NCBI GenBank assembly: GCA_017798145.1 | Contig: CP059069.1 | Location: 2,217,226 to 2,281,225, forward strand | Length of the DNA: 64,000 bases | Reading direction: 5' to 3' | Source: Akkermansiaceae bacterium | GTDB lineage: Bacteria > Verrucomicrobiota > Verrucomicrobiia > Verrucomicrobiales > Akkermansiaceae | Shown: piece by piece, positions 48,946-58,576 of the stretch | How the letters are laid out: the number at the start of each line of letters is the position of its first letter | Position numbering within the stretch: the stretch's first letter is position 1 | Position numbers and translations under genes: made by a program | The notes under the pieces: model-generated | What the model saw: only the letters and a program-made list of their open reading frames with translations | Databases searched by the model: none | Told to the model about the DNA's origin: nothing

Positions 48946-49224
48946 TCAGTCGATGAACTCGATCTGGATTTCACCGGTGACCTTGAGCCGCTTTCCGGAA
49001 GCCCTCGCTTCATCGGCCAAGGCCTTGAGCCTGCCATCGAGATCGCGGAGGTAGGCGAGGCGCGATCCGGATTTTTCCATGCCGCCGCCTGAGCGCTCGT
49101 TTTCGCTGTGCTTCTCAAGGCTGTGGAAATCGATCTTGCCCTTCACCATCACGCCGAGCACCTGCTGCGCTTCTGCGGGCGAGAAGATCCCATCGATAAG
49201 CTGGAATTTCTGCGGAGTTTTCAT
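48946..49224 (-). CDS. Small soluble protein, unknown
   Basis: 92 residues from the ATG at 49224: MKTPQKFQLIDGIFSPAEAQ QVLGVMVKGKIDFHSLEKHS, then a basic helix and TGEIQIEFID. No family recognised. Divergent from the HIT gene (about 125 bp). Confidence 0.7.
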   Translation of the reverse strand: MKTPQKFQLIDGIFSPAEAQQVLGVMVKGKIDFHSLEKHSENERSGGGMEKSGSRLAYLRDLDGRLKALADEARASGKRLKVTGEIQIEFID

Positions 49225-49349
49225 GTAGGGGATGTCTACATGCGCCGCTGCGGGGAATCCATCTTTTCCGGCACGAATGTCGGAGCTGCGCCAGCCCATC
49301 CATGGCGGGTCTTGCGGAATGTCCGCACCGCTGCCATTGTTGCCGCGCC

Positions 49350-49691
49350 GTGAAGACACTTTTCGAGAAAATCCGCGAAGGGGAAATCCCCGCCGAAATC
49401 ATTCATCGCGACGATATCTGCACCGCCTTCCGGGACATTTCCCCGCAGGCTCCCAGCCACGTCCTCATCGTTCCCGCCAAGCCCATCCCACGCATCGGCG
49501 AGGCGACCCAGGATGATCAGGCGACGCTGGGTCACCTCCTGCTCACCGCCGCCAAGATCGCCCGCGACCTCGGGATCGCCGAGACCGGCTACCGCATCGC
49601 CATCAACAACGGCCCCCACGGCGGGGAAACCGTCCCCCACCTCCACGTCCACCTCCTCGGCGGCCGCCAACTCGGATGGCCGCCCGGCTGA
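49350..49691 (+). CDS. HIT family nucleotide hydrolase (HinT-like)
   Basis: 113 residues from a GTG at 49350 (TLFEKIREGEIPAEIIHRDD). The histidine triad HLHVHLLGGRQLGWPPG is complete. HinT proteins cleave AMP-lysine type adenosine phosphoramidates. Normal length. Confidence 0.93.
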   Translation: MKTLFEKIREGEIPAEIIHRDDICTAFRDISPQAPSHVLIVPAKPIPRIGEATQDDQATLGHLLLTAAKIARDLGIAETGYRIAINNGPHGGETVPHLHVHLLGGRQLGWPPG

Positions 49692-49773
49692 AGATTCCAA
49701 ACCCCAAACTTGAAACCTCAGGGAACGGGGCATCCATGAAGTTGGGGTTTAAAGTTCCAAATTTAAAGTTTCC

Positions 49774-50448
49774 ATGATCACCGCGCGCTTCTTCCTGCTC
49801 TTCAACGGCATCTTCGCGACAGCCGTTTCCTGCCACTACCAGCCGGCCAAGCCGCGCTACGACAAGGTCGTCCTCGTCCACGGCATCCTTGAGGACGGCA
49901 AGGCCTTCGATCCACTCAAGAAACGGCTCGAAACCCACGGCATCCGATGCCTGGTCCCGCAGCTCAAGCCGAACGACGGGCGCAACGGGCTGGAACACCT
50001 TGCCGCCGACCTGAAGGCGGACATCGAAAAGGAATTCGGCACGGAGGAAAAGTTCGCGCTCGTCGCGTTCAGCATGGGCGGACTGGTTTCCCGGCACTAC
50101 CTCCAGCAGCTAGGCGGCGCGGAGCGCTGCGAGGCCTTCATCACCATATCATCCCCGCACCACGGCACCAACATGGCCTACGTTTTCCCCGGAAAAGGCG
50201 CGCGCCAGATGCAGCCGGGCAGCGAGTTCCTGCGCGGCCTGGAGGAAACCGAAAGCGCCCTCGGCGACATGCCCGTCGTCTCCTACCGCACCCCCATGGA
50301 TCTGATCATCCTGCCCACCTCCTCCTCGGTCTGGAAGCGCGCGGAAAACAAATCCTTCAGGGTCGCGCTCCATCCCCTCATGCTCCACACCCCCTCCGTG
50401 CTCGACGACATCGAGCGCCAGCTGGTCACCGACGGGCAGGGATCCTAA
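49774..50448 (+). CDS. Alpha/beta hydrolase lipoprotein, lipase-like
   Basis: 224 residues. The N-terminal signal ends in a lipobox-like AVSC. VVLVHGILEDGKAF holds the oxyanion loop, VAFSMGGLVSRHYL the nucleophile Ser, then ITISSPHHGTNMAY, typical of lipases such as EstA. A candidate Asp is in MDLIILPTSSS and a His in HPLMLHTPS. Acts at the envelope. Substrate unknown. Confidence 0.82.
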   Translation: MITARFFLLFNGIFATAVSCHYQPAKPRYDKVVLVHGILEDGKAFDPLKKRLETHGIRCLVPQLKPNDGRNGLEHLAADLKADIEKEFGTEEKFALVAFSMGGLVSRHYLQQLGGAERCEAFITISSPHHGTNMAYVFPGKGARQMQPGSEFLRGLEETESALGDMPVVSYRTPMDLIILPTSSSVWKRAENKSFRVALHPLMLHTPSVLDDIERQLVTDGQGS

Positions 50449-50653
50449 CAGTTACCCATGAACCCATGTCGGCCACCATACGAAGACGACCTTGGAACTT
50501 CCGGATCAGCTTTTCGCCGGAACCAAGGCAACCGCCGCGTTGGCGCCCCCTACCACCTGGTGAAAGGCGTATCGGCCTCATGTATCATCATCCCGTGATT
50601 CTCCCCCTCTTCATTGAAGGTTGAATTTTGGAAATTGAAGTTTTAACTGCGGC

Positions 50654-51466
50654 ATGAAGATCCGCCCCATCCTCGCCTTCGCCGCCCTGCTGACCGCGTG
50701 CTCGCCGGGCAACCCTCCGGCCGCCGGAGGAAACCTACCGGCCTCGAATCTCACCGCCGCCCAGAAAGCCGCCATCGGGAAAAAAATCTGGCAGAACGAA
50801 TCCGGCGGCACCGTGGCCGGCCTCACCGCATGGAACGTTGGCGAGGAATTCCCCTCCCTCGGGATCGGCCATTTCATCTGGTATCCGGCGGGCTTCAACG
50901 GCCGCTTCAAGGAAAGCTGGCCGGATTTCATTTCCTACGCCAAAGCAAAGGGAGTGACTCCCCCGGCCATCGCCCAGCTCCCCGACGCGCCATGGAATTC
51001 GCGCGCCGAGTTCCTCGCGAAAACCGGATCACCTGAAATGACCGGCCTCCGCAACTGGCTCGCATCCACCGTCGGCCTGCAGACGGATTTCATCATCATG
51101 CGCTCCCGCGCGGCCTTGCCGAAAATCCTCGCCGCCGCCCCTGTCTCGGAGCGCGCAAAGATCCAGGCGAATTACCAAAAGGTCTCCACCACCCCGCAGG
51201 GCACCTACGCCCTGATCGACTACGTGAACTTCAAGGGCGACGGCACCCAGGTCTCGGAAAGATACAAGGGCCAGGGCTGGGGCCTCATGCAGGTGCTCGG
51301 TGGCATGAACAACGTTTCCTCCGGTCCCGCGGCCGCCACGGAATTCGCCGCGTCCGCGAAGCGCGCCCTATCCCGCCGCATCGCGAACTCGCCGCCGGAG
51401 CGCGGCGAAGCCCGTTGGCGCGAGGGCTGGCACAACCGCTGTGACACCTACGGCCGTCCGCTCTGA
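50654..51466 (+). CDS. Lipoprotein of an unnamed family
   Basis: 270 residues. Lipobox LTAC (Cys16). The mature part has IWQNESGGTVAGLTAWNVGE EFPSLGIGHFIWYPAGF, a motif seen in a conserved family of exported proteins, and QGWGLMQVLGGM near the C-terminus, both of which look like lysozyme-type surroundings. No function can be stated. Confidence 0.75.
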   Translation: MKIRPILAFAALLTACSPGNPPAAGGNLPASNLTAAQKAAIGKKIWQNESGGTVAGLTAWNVGEEFPSLGIGHFIWYPAGFNGRFKESWPDFISYAKAKGVTPPAIAQLPDAPWNSRAEFLAKTGSPEMTGLRNWLASTVGLQTDFIIMRSRAALPKILAAAPVSERAKIQANYQKVSTTPQGTYALIDYVNFKGDGTQVSERYKGQGWGLMQVLGGMNNVSSGPAAATEFAASAKRALSRRIANSPPERGEARWREGWHNRCDTYGRPL

Positions 51467-51533
51467 ACACGGGAAAGACCCCTTGGGGCTTTCACCCCAA
51501 GGAGCCTTGTCACACACAACTTGCACCGGAAAC

Positions 51534-51896
51534 CTACCTGCGCCCGAAGCTGAAGCTCACGCTCGTCCCGGAACTACGGCGGTTGTCGTAGTAGCCCCTG
51601 TGCTGGCCGTAACCTTGGCTGTAGCCATGGCCGGAATAGCGCGTATCGCAGCGCTGCGGATAGTGGCGCACCGGCGCGGACACCGTGCGGTAGGCAAAGC
51701 GCGGATTCCCGCAGCGGTCATAGCCGACGAAATATTTCTCGGTGTAAACCGGGCGACCGTAGCGATATCCGCTCACATAGACCGTGCTCTGCGGCGCATG
51801 GTAGCCGCGGCCACCGTACGGGTTGGCTTCTGCTTGGATGGCGGTGCCCGCAAAAGTGAAAGCACCGATGGCGATTGCTGTGATTAGTTTTTTCAT
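51534..51896 (-). CDS. Exported glycine/tyrosine-rich protein
   Basis: 120 residues with a signal peptide (MKKLITAIAIGAFTFAGTAI, cut near QAEA). The mature part is rich in Gly, Tyr and Arg (GHGYSQGYGQHRGYYDNRRS), two Cys only, and ends SVSFSFGRR. Probably surface or periplasmic, structural. No family recognised. Confidence 0.75.
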   Translation of the reverse strand: MKKLITAIAIGAFTFAGTAIQAEANPYGGRGYHAPQSTVYVSGYRYGRPVYTEKYFVGYDRCGNPRFAYRTVSAPVRHYPQRCDTRYSGHGYSQGYGQHRGYYDNRRSSGTSVSFSFGRR

Positions 51897-52166
51897 GGTT
51901 TCGTAATTTTCGGTTACGCAAGCTTCGACCCCCCCCCGCGCGGATTTATTCAGAGCCGCGCAAATTATTTCACGTGCGCCGCATCTTTCCTGAAATCACA
52001 GCGGTTCAAATCCTGCCCGAAGAGTAACTCCAAGCCCTCGGAATTCCGCCGGACGAAAGCCATGCGTGGGATTGCATCCCCTTTGGCAAGCCAAGCTCTT
52101 GCCCCATCATCTGCAAAGGGGATGCGATACCGATTGGGCACGCCGTCCCCTTCTCCGTATTGGAAA

Positions 52167-52238
52167 TGATCCCGACAGGAATCGAACCTGTATCTAAAGT
52201 TTAGGAAACTCTTGTTCTATCCGTTGAACTACGGGACC
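52167..52238 (-). tRNA. tRNA-Arg(CCU)
   Basis: On the - strand the cloverleaf runs GGTCCCG ... CGGGATC A. The anticodon stem AGAGT/ACTTT holds the loop TTCCTAA, giving anticodon CCT. The T arm is CAGGTTCGATTCCTG. No CCA is encoded. Its neighbour is an insertion-sequence remnant. Confidence 0.93.
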
Positions 52239-52424
52239 GGAAGGGGCTGAATGCTTAGCCTTCCTGGAGACCGGGCGCAAGCGCTAAGAGGCGGGGAGAC
52301 GCGCAAAGGAGATCCCGCAGGTGACTGATGGCGCGTTCCGGAAGGACAAGGAAAACCAGGGCAAGCGGATCTAGATTCCAAACAAGCGCTGGGCCTTTCC
52401 GGGCGGATGCCGTGAGCGGGCCGG

Positions 52425-53157
52425 ATGGCTTGGAACAACAATCGAAACCGCGACCGTGAAGGCTTTCCCGACTGCTTGGACGCCTTCCGCAAACTCCCCG
52501 ATCCCCGCCAGAGCCCTGCCCGCAAGGCATCACTTTGGCGAAATCCCCTTCCCTTCATTGCACTGGCCGCGACGATCAGCGGCATGGACGGCCTTGAGGA
52601 CATCGCCGTGTTCAGCCGCGAGAGGGAGGACTGGCTGCGCTCCCGCCTCTAGCCGCCCAACGGCCTGCCATCGGCGGACAGCTATGCGCGGGTCTTCGCC
52701 GCCATCGATCCGCAGCCCTTTCGCGGAATGCTTCGTCGGACTGGTTTCCTCGCGCTGCCCGGTACTGGCGGGCGAGCTGATCGCCATCGACGGCAAGACC
52801 CTGCGTCGCAGCGGAACGAAGGGCGGGAAAAAGGCCCTGCATGTCATCAGCGCCCGGGCGGGAAGCCGGGGCATCACCCTCGGGCAGCTGGCAGTCGCCG
52901 AAAAGAGCAACGAGATCACCGCGGTGCCGAAGCTCCTGGCCCAGCTTGATGTGAAGTGCTGCGTGGTGAGCCTGGATGCGATGGGTTGCCAGCACCGCAC
53001 GGCGGTGGCCATCGCCCATGCCGGGCGGATTGGCTGCTGCGCCGGCTGGGCCACAACCTCCTGCAAACAAGCGGCGAACTTGCGGGGAAATCGGATCGTT
53101 CAAAGCGCCTCGCCGCCGGACTCAATCCGGCACGCCTCGCAATCTTCCTCCGAATAA
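52425..53157 (+). pseudogene. ISAs1-family transposase remnant
   Basis: Pieces in two frames match ISAs1 transposases in order: LPDPRQ...LPFIALAATISGMDGLEDIA VFSREREDWLRSRL then an in-frame stop at about 52650; PPNGLPSADSYARVFAAIDP; and in another frame GELIAIDGKTLRRSG...KALHVISA, AVAEKSNEITAVPKLLAQLD, VVSLDAMGCQ. The rest is damaged and the ends were not found. It lies 186 bp from tRNA-Arg. Confidence 0.85.
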
Positions 53158-53257
53158 CCTAAATGCGGTTGCCCTGCAAGGAAGACCCCAGATCATTGAC
53201 TGCACTCAAATTAAAACCTTAGATCGGAACAACCGCCTGCATGTGCCCCGTCCCACC

Positions 53258-55462
53258 ATGAAAAAACACGCCGTGATCCTCACCCTGGCCGTTTGCCCCG
53301 CCCTGGCGGAAACGGTGGCCGTTGGCACGGGAAGCTATGCCACGGAGCGGCCAGCGGATTGCAAGGCGCTGCCCGCGAGGATTTACAGGACGGATTCCTA
53401 CAAAGGCGCGCCCCTCACGAACCAATGGTGGAGTTCCCTGCTGTTCGAGGAATTTTCCAGCAACCTGTTCGCGCATCCCCTGGGCATGGTCGCCACCCCG
53501 CGGGGGCTCGCCGTGACCTACGTGGGATCTAGTATTTCTTCCTCCAAGGACGCGATCATGGGCGCGGGGGTGTCCAAGTCCGGCGACTTCGTCATATCCC
53601 ACAGCGCCTCGGGGAAGTTTCCTTCGGCGGAGGCTGACGGCCATTCCGACTGGTTCGTCACCGCCGCCTTCCGCGATGGGGAAGCCTCGCTGAAAACCTC
53701 CTTCGGCCACGGCAGCCCGTTCGTGTTCTGCCTCTACGGGGGTGGTGGGCCGCGGCTGGTTTTCCCGGAAAAGCCGCGGCTCTGGTCCGGTTCGGAAAAC
53801 GACCCTGTGCTGGGCATCACCGTCCAGGGCAGGCACTACGGCCTGTTCGGCGCGGGCGGCAGCACCTGGGAGGGCCTTGGTGGGGAGGTTTTCACCAATA
53901 GGACGACAAAACCGCATTTCTCCATCGCCGTCCTTCCGGATGCGGAGCCGGAGACCCTCGCCCTGTTCCGCCGCCACGCTTACAACCACGTGACGGATAC
54001 GAGGCTCACCCATGAGGTGGGATCCGGCAGCGTGAAGGCAATTTATTCCTTTTCCGTGAAGCGATGGGAAGGCGGGGAAAAGGGCACCATCACCGCACTT
54101 TACCCCCATCAGTGGAAATACTCGAGGGCGGATCTGACAGGGATCTCCTATCCCTCCGTGCGTGGCGAGATGAAGGTCGCCATTTGCGAGGGTTTCTCCA
54201 CGGAAACCCCCATCCACGGAGTGCTGCCCATGTTGCCGCCGCAGGGCATACGGAACCGCGAGCGCATTCTCGCCTACCTCCGGGAGGAAGCCGCGAAAAA
54301 GCCGGCCCCTTTCGCGGACACCTATTGGGACGGGAAATACCTGGGACGGCTCGCCACGCTCAGCGGCATCGCGGAAGCGGCGGGCGAGGTGGGGATCCGG
54401 AAAACTTTCACCAACGAGATCAAGCGCCGCCTTGAGGATTGGTTCACCGCCTCGCCCGGCGAGGCATCCCCGCTTTTCTACTACGACGCGAACTGGCGTA
54501 CCCTCATCGGCAGCAAGCCCTCCTACGGCAGCGACGAATCCATCAACGACCACCATTTCCACTACGGCTATTTCATCCGCGCTGCGGCCGAGATCGCCCG
54601 CACCGACAAGGCATGGGCGGGGAAATGGAGACCCATGGTCGAACTGCTGATCCGCGACATCGCCTCGCCCGACCGCGCGGACGCCATGTTCCCCCACATC
54701 CGCTGCTTCGACAGGTACGCCGGCCATTCCTGGGCCTCCGGAAACGCGAAATTCGCCGACGGCAACAACCAGGAATCCTCCTCCGAATCCATGAACGCGT
54801 GGTACGGCATGATGCTCTGGGGCGAGGCGATGGGGGATGCGCAGATCCGGGATGCAGGGATCTTTCTCTTCAACACCGAGCGCACCGCCGTAGAGGAATA
54901 CTGGTTTGATGTCTCGGGAACGAATTTCCCCGTGGATTTCCCGCAGGTCGCGCTCGGCATGGTCTGGGGCGGGAAGGGCGCCTTCGCCACCTGGTTTTCC
55001 GGGGACATCGACTGCATCCACGGCATCAACTGGCTGCCCTTCACACCCGCCTCCACCTACATGGGCAGGCATCCGGATTACGTGAAACGCAACTACGACC
55101 GCATCGTCGCCGTCCGGGAAAAAGGCGCCGACCTCAACAACGGCTGGGGCGATCTCGTCGTCATGTTCGGTGCGCTTTCCGATCCCGGGAGGGCGGCGGC
55201 CCATCTCGACGCGAACCCGCAATGCTCGCTGGAGGGCGGCAACACCCACGCCTTCATGGATCACTGGATCGGCACCCTCCACACTCTCGGACTCCCCTCC
55301 GCCGGGATTGTCGCGGATCACCCGTTCGCGGCGGCGTTCACAAAAGGCGGCAAGACCACCTTTGCCGCCTACCACTTCGGGGCAAAGCCGCTCAAGGTGA
55401 CATTTTCCGACGGCACCGTCCTCGATGCCGCGCCCGGCGGGCTCACGGTTTCCGGAAAATAG
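53258..55462 (+). CDS. Exported endo-1,3-beta-glucanase, GH81
   Basis: 734 residues from the ATG at 53258, with a signal peptide cut after about residue 17. It hydrolyses beta-1,3-glucans such as laminarin. GH81 signatures are present: NQWWSSLLFEEFSSNLFAHP near the start, SINDHHFHYGYFIRAAAEIA, HSWASGNAKFADGNNQESSS and ESMNAWYGMMLWGEAMGD, with the catalytic acidic residues in the last two. A normal single-domain size. Fits a polysaccharide-feeding lifestyle. Confidence 0.93.
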   Translation: MKKHAVILTLAVCPALAETVAVGTGSYATERPADCKALPARIYRTDSYKGAPLTNQWWSSLLFEEFSSNLFAHPLGMVATPRGLAVTYVGSSISSSKDAIMGAGVSKSGDFVISHSASGKFPSAEADGHSDWFVTAAFRDGEASLKTSFGHGSPFVFCLYGGGGPRLVFPEKPRLWSGSENDPVLGITVQGRHYGLFGAGGSTWEGLGGEVFTNRTTKPHFSIAVLPDAEPETLALFRRHAYNHVTDTRLTHEVGSGSVKAIYSFSVKRWEGGEKGTITALYPHQWKYSRADLTGISYPSVRGEMKVAICEGFSTETPIHGVLPMLPPQGIRNRERILAYLREEAAKKPAPFADTYWDGKYLGRLATLSGIAEAAGEVGIRKTFTNEIKRRLEDWFTASPGEASPLFYYDANWRTLIGSKPSYGSDESINDHHFHYGYFIRAAAEIARTDKAWAGKWRPMVELLIRDIASPDRADAMFPHIRCFDRYAGHSWASGNAKFADGNNQESSSESMNAWYGMMLWGEAMGDAQIRDAGIFLFNTERTAVEEYWFDVSGTNFPVDFPQVALGMVWGGKGAFATWFSGDIDCIHGINWLPFTPASTYMGRHPDYVKRNYDRIVAVREKGADLNNGWGDLVVMFGALSDPGRAAAHLDANPQCSLEGGNTHAFMDHWIGTLHTLGLPSAGIVADHPFAAAFTKGGKTTFAAYHFGAKPLKVTFSDGTVLDAAPGGLTVSGK

Positions 55463-55520
55463 CGCCCTCCCGGCCCGCGGCTGGCTTGCCCTCGTCCGGA
55501 TCCAAGAAGAGGCGCAAGCC

Positions 55521-56477
55521 CTAGGGAACGCCGAGGAATTCCGCGGTGCGGGTTTCCGACCAGTATTCGCAACCGGTTCCGAAGCCGACGTGGCCGCCTC
55601 CGGCGGGCGTTTCCAGGAAAAGCGACGCGCTCGCCTCCGCCTCCTCGCGGGGATAGCAGGCGGGGCCGAGGATGGGGTCGTTCTGGGCGGTGACGAGGAG
55701 TGTGGGAATGGCGATGCCTGCGAGGAACTGGCGGCAGCTACTACGTTTCCAGTAATCCTCCGCATCCGCGAAGCCGTGCAGGGGAGCGGTGAAGCGGTCG
55801 TCGAACTCCGCGAAGGTTTTCATCCCGTCCACGCCGGTGAGATCGATCTCCTCCGGGAACAGGCGGTGCTTCCCCTTCACCTTAGCGCGCAGGGATTTCA
55901 TGAAGCGCTCCATGTAGATGCGGTTCTGCCATTCCGCGAGCTTGGCGGAGGAGCAGGCCAGCTCGCATGGCACGGAGAACGCGACGGCGCGGCTGATCTT
56001 GGGGTGGATCTCCCCTCCCCGCTCGCCGACGTATTTGAGCGTGAGATTTCCGCCGAGGCTGAAGCCGATGAGGTCGGTTTTTTCCGCAGGATGTGTCTTC
56101 ATCGCGTGGCGGATGACCGCATCGAGATCCTCGGTCTTGCCGCTGTGGTAGAATGAGGCGAGACGGTTCGGCTCATCGCCGCAGCCCCGGAAAGCCCATG
56201 CGAGGACATCCCAGCCGCGCTTCACTAGGGCGCGTGCCATGCCCTGCACATAGGTCGCCCGCGAGCATCCTTCGAGGCCGTGGGAGAGGATCGCGAGGCG
56301 TTGGCCGCGCCCGCCCGCCCATTCGAGATCGAGGAAATCCCCGTCTTCCAGCTCCAGCCGCTCGGGGCGATCCGTCACCGTTGCGATCCTTCGGAAAAGA
56401 ACCGGATGGACGGTCTGGAAATGGCCGCCCCGCAGCCATGCGGGCGGGTGGTAGGTGGATTTTTCGATGAGTGGCAT
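55521..56477 (-). CDS. YheT-like alpha/beta hydrolase
   Basis: 318 residues from the ATG at 56477 (MPLIEKSTYHPP). It has WLRGGHFQTVHPVLFRR, AILSHGLEGCS, the nucleophile IGFSLGGNLTLKY, the acid in AQNDPILG and the His in GGGHVGFG, an order typical of the YheT family. Substrate unknown. An alternative start at 56498 adds seven residues. Confidence 0.88.
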   Translation of the reverse strand: MPLIEKSTYHPPAWLRGGHFQTVHPVLFRRIATVTDRPERLELEDGDFLDLEWAGGRGQRLAILSHGLEGCSRATYVQGMARALVKRGWDVLAWAFRGCGDEPNRLASFYHSGKTEDLDAVIRHAMKTHPAEKTDLIGFSLGGNLTLKYVGERGGEIHPKISRAVAFSVPCELACSSAKLAEWQNRIYMERFMKSLRAKVKGKHRLFPEEIDLTGVDGMKTFAEFDDRFTAPLHGFADAEDYWKRSSCRQFLAGIAIPTLLVTAQNDPILGPACYPREEAEASASLFLETPAGGGHVGFGTGCEYWSETRTAEFLGVP

Positions 56478-56616
56478 GCGCCTACAGCCTAGCACCATGG
56501 GATCGCTGACAAGGAATTATCGACCGCCCCGTTCGTGAATTTGCACCAAGGGCAAGGAGTGGCTGAATACCGAATGCCGGATTGCCCAACGGCGCTCGAT
56601 GTGCTAGATCACATGT

Positions 56617-56841
56617 ATGGAAGCAATCCTGATCGAGAAAGAGGCTATGGTCTTGCCGGAAGCGGAGCGGGCGGTTCTTGCCGAGCGGCTTCTGGTCAGC
56701 CTCGAAAGCAAAAGGATCGTTTTTCAGGAGGAGTGGCTCGATGAGGCGAAGGCTCGCTTCGAGGCTTACCAAGCGGGACGGATTCAAGCGGTCGATGGCG
56801 GGGAAACTCTGGCGGCCATTCGTACAGCCCTCGGGAAATGA
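56617..56841 (+). CDS. Addiction-module antitoxin
   Basis: 74 residues. LPEAERAVLAERLLVSLESK is the helix seen in the antitoxin family of putative addiction-module components that pair with ParE/RelE toxins. It overlaps the toxin gene by ATGA (56838-56841), as expected for a coupled pair. Confidence 0.85.
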   Translation: MEAILIEKEAMVLPEAERAVLAERLLVSLESKRIVFQEEWLDEAKARFEAYQAGRIQAVDGGETLAAIRTALGK

Positions 56842-57134
56842 AACCGGGATATCTCCTCCTCGCCCCGGCTGCCGCCGAATTGGAGGAGTCCGCGAAATTT
56901 TACAACGGATGTGCCGAAGGGCTTGGCGATGAATTCCTGGATGCGTTTGAAAGCGCCATGGATCTGATCATGGGTTACCCCGAAGCATGGGGGATGTTGG
57001 ATCAGGACTTCAGAAGGTTTCTCCTGAGAAGGTTTCCTTTTGGGATCATTTACCGGGTTCAGGACGGCAGGGTCATCGTCACTTCCGTGTTTCACCTCAG
57101 CCGTAAGCCGGAGTCTTGGCGAAAGGATGCTTAA
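56838..57134 (+). CDS. RelE/ParE-type toxin
   Basis: 98 residues. Contains EELESAKFYN-like ELEESAKFYNGCAEGLGDEF, RRFLLRRFPFGIIYRVQDG and VFHLSRKPESWRKD, the usual order of this toxin superfamily (mRNA interferase or gyrase inhibitor). The stop is 10 bp before the convergent ffh stop. Confidence 0.87.
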   Translation: MKPGYLLLAPAAAELEESAKFYNGCAEGLGDEFLDAFESAMDLIMGYPEAWGMLDQDFRRFLLRRFPFGIIYRVQDGRVIVTSVFHLSRKPESWRKDA

Positions 57135-57143
57135 TACGTTCTC

Positions 57144-58535
57144 CTAGAAAGGGAATTTTCCGCCTTTTCCGCCCATGCCGCCGAGGCCTTTCATCATATC
57201 GCCCATGCCTCCGGCACCGCCCATCTGCTTCATCATGTTCTTCATCTTGCCGGGGGATTTCATCATCTTGCGCATCTCGCCGAATTGCTTGATGAGCTGG
57301 TTGACCTGCACCATGGAGGTGCCGGATCCGGCGGCGATGCGCTGGCGGCGGGAGGCTTTGATGATTTCCGGGCGGGAACGCTCGTAGGGGGTCATGGAGA
57401 GGACGATGGCCTCGGTGCGCTTGAGCTTGCTGTTGTCCAGCGCTCCGGCGGGGAGCTGTTTCTTGATCTTGCTGAAGCCCGGCATCAGCCCGAGCAAGCC
57501 TTCGAGCGGGCCGAGGTTCTGGATCATCTTCATCTGGTCGAGGAAGTCGTTGAAATCGAATTTCCCCTGCTGCATGCGCTTCATCGAGCGCATCGCGTCC
57601 TCCTCGTTCACCTTGTCGGCGACGTTTTCCACCATGCTGACGATGTCGCCCATGCCGAGGATGCGGTCGGCCATGCGGGAGGGGTGGAACTCCATGAGCT
57701 GGTCGAGCTTTTCGCCCTCGCCCGCGTATTTGATCGGCTTGCCTGTGACCTCGCGCATGGAGAGGGCAGCGCCGCCCCGGGCGTCGCCATCGAGCTTGGT
57801 GAGGACGATCCCGGTGATGCCAACGGCTTCGTCGAAATGGGTGGCGACGGAAACGGCCATCTGGCCGGTCGCGGCATCGGCGACGAGGAGGGTTTCCTTG
57901 GGCTTGATGAAGTCGTTGAGTTTCTTCAGTTCCTCGATCAGCATCTCGTCGATTTCCTGGCGGCCTGCGGTATCGAAAATGAGGACGGTCGCCCCTTCCC
58001 TTTCACCGTATGCGATGGCTTCGCGGGCGACCTTGATGAGATCCTTCTCGCCTTTTTCCGGGGCGAAAACCGGCACGTCGATCTGGCCTCCGAGGGTGAC
58101 GAGCTGGTCGATGGCGGCGGGACGGTAGAGATCGCAGGCGACGAGGAGCGGGCGGCGGCCTTCCTTTTTCAGGCGGCGGGCGAGCTTCGCGGAGGTGGTG
58201 GTTTTTCCCGCCCCGTTGAGGCCGACCATGAGGATGCGGGCGGGTGGATTGAGATCGAGCGGGACGTTGTCGCCGCCGAGGACGCGGGTCAGCTCATCCT
58301 GGAAAATTTTGACGATCTGTTCGCCGGGCTTGATCGACTTGAGGACGTCCTCGCCCATCGAGGACTCCTTGACGCGGGCGATGAGGTTTTTCGCGACGCC
58401 GAACTCCACATCCGCCTCAAGCAGGGCGATGCGTATCTCGCGCAGGGCGTCGGTGATGTTGTCTTCGGAAATCTTGCCGACCCCACGGAGGTTCCGGAAG
58501 GTCTTATCGAGGCTGTCGCTGAGGGCTGAAAACAT
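57144..58535 (-). CDS. ffh: Signal recognition particle protein Ffh
   Basis: 463 residues. N domain, then the GTPase with GLNGAGKTTTSAKLARRLKK (P-loop), DTAGRQ and TKLDGDARGGAALS, and a methionine-rich M domain (QMKMIQNLG, ending MGDMMKGLGGMGGKGGKFPF), which binds signal peptides and 4.5S RNA. Full length. Highly conserved and therefore a good marker of the organism. Confidence 0.97.
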   Translation of the reverse strand: MFSALSDSLDKTFRNLRGVGKISEDNITDALREIRIALLEADVEFGVAKNLIARVKESSMGEDVLKSIKPGEQIVKIFQDELTRVLGGDNVPLDLNPPARILMVGLNGAGKTTTSAKLARRLKKEGRRPLLVACDLYRPAAIDQLVTLGGQIDVPVFAPEKGEKDLIKVAREAIAYGEREGATVLIFDTAGRQEIDEMLIEELKKLNDFIKPKETLLVADAATGQMAVSVATHFDEAVGITGIVLTKLDGDARGGAALSMREVTGKPIKYAGEGEKLDQLMEFHPSRMADRILGMGDIVSMVENVADKVNEEDAMRSMKRMQQGKFDFNDFLDQMKMIQNLGPLEGLLGLMPGFSKIKKQLPAGALDNSKLKRTEAIVLSMTPYERSRPEIIKASRRQRIAAGSGTSMVQVNQLIKQFGEMRKMMKSPGKMKNMMKQMGGAGGMGDMMKGLGGMGGKGGKFPF

Positions 58536-58576
58536 GCCGGAGGCTAAGTCTCAAAAATCAAATCTCAAACTTCAAA

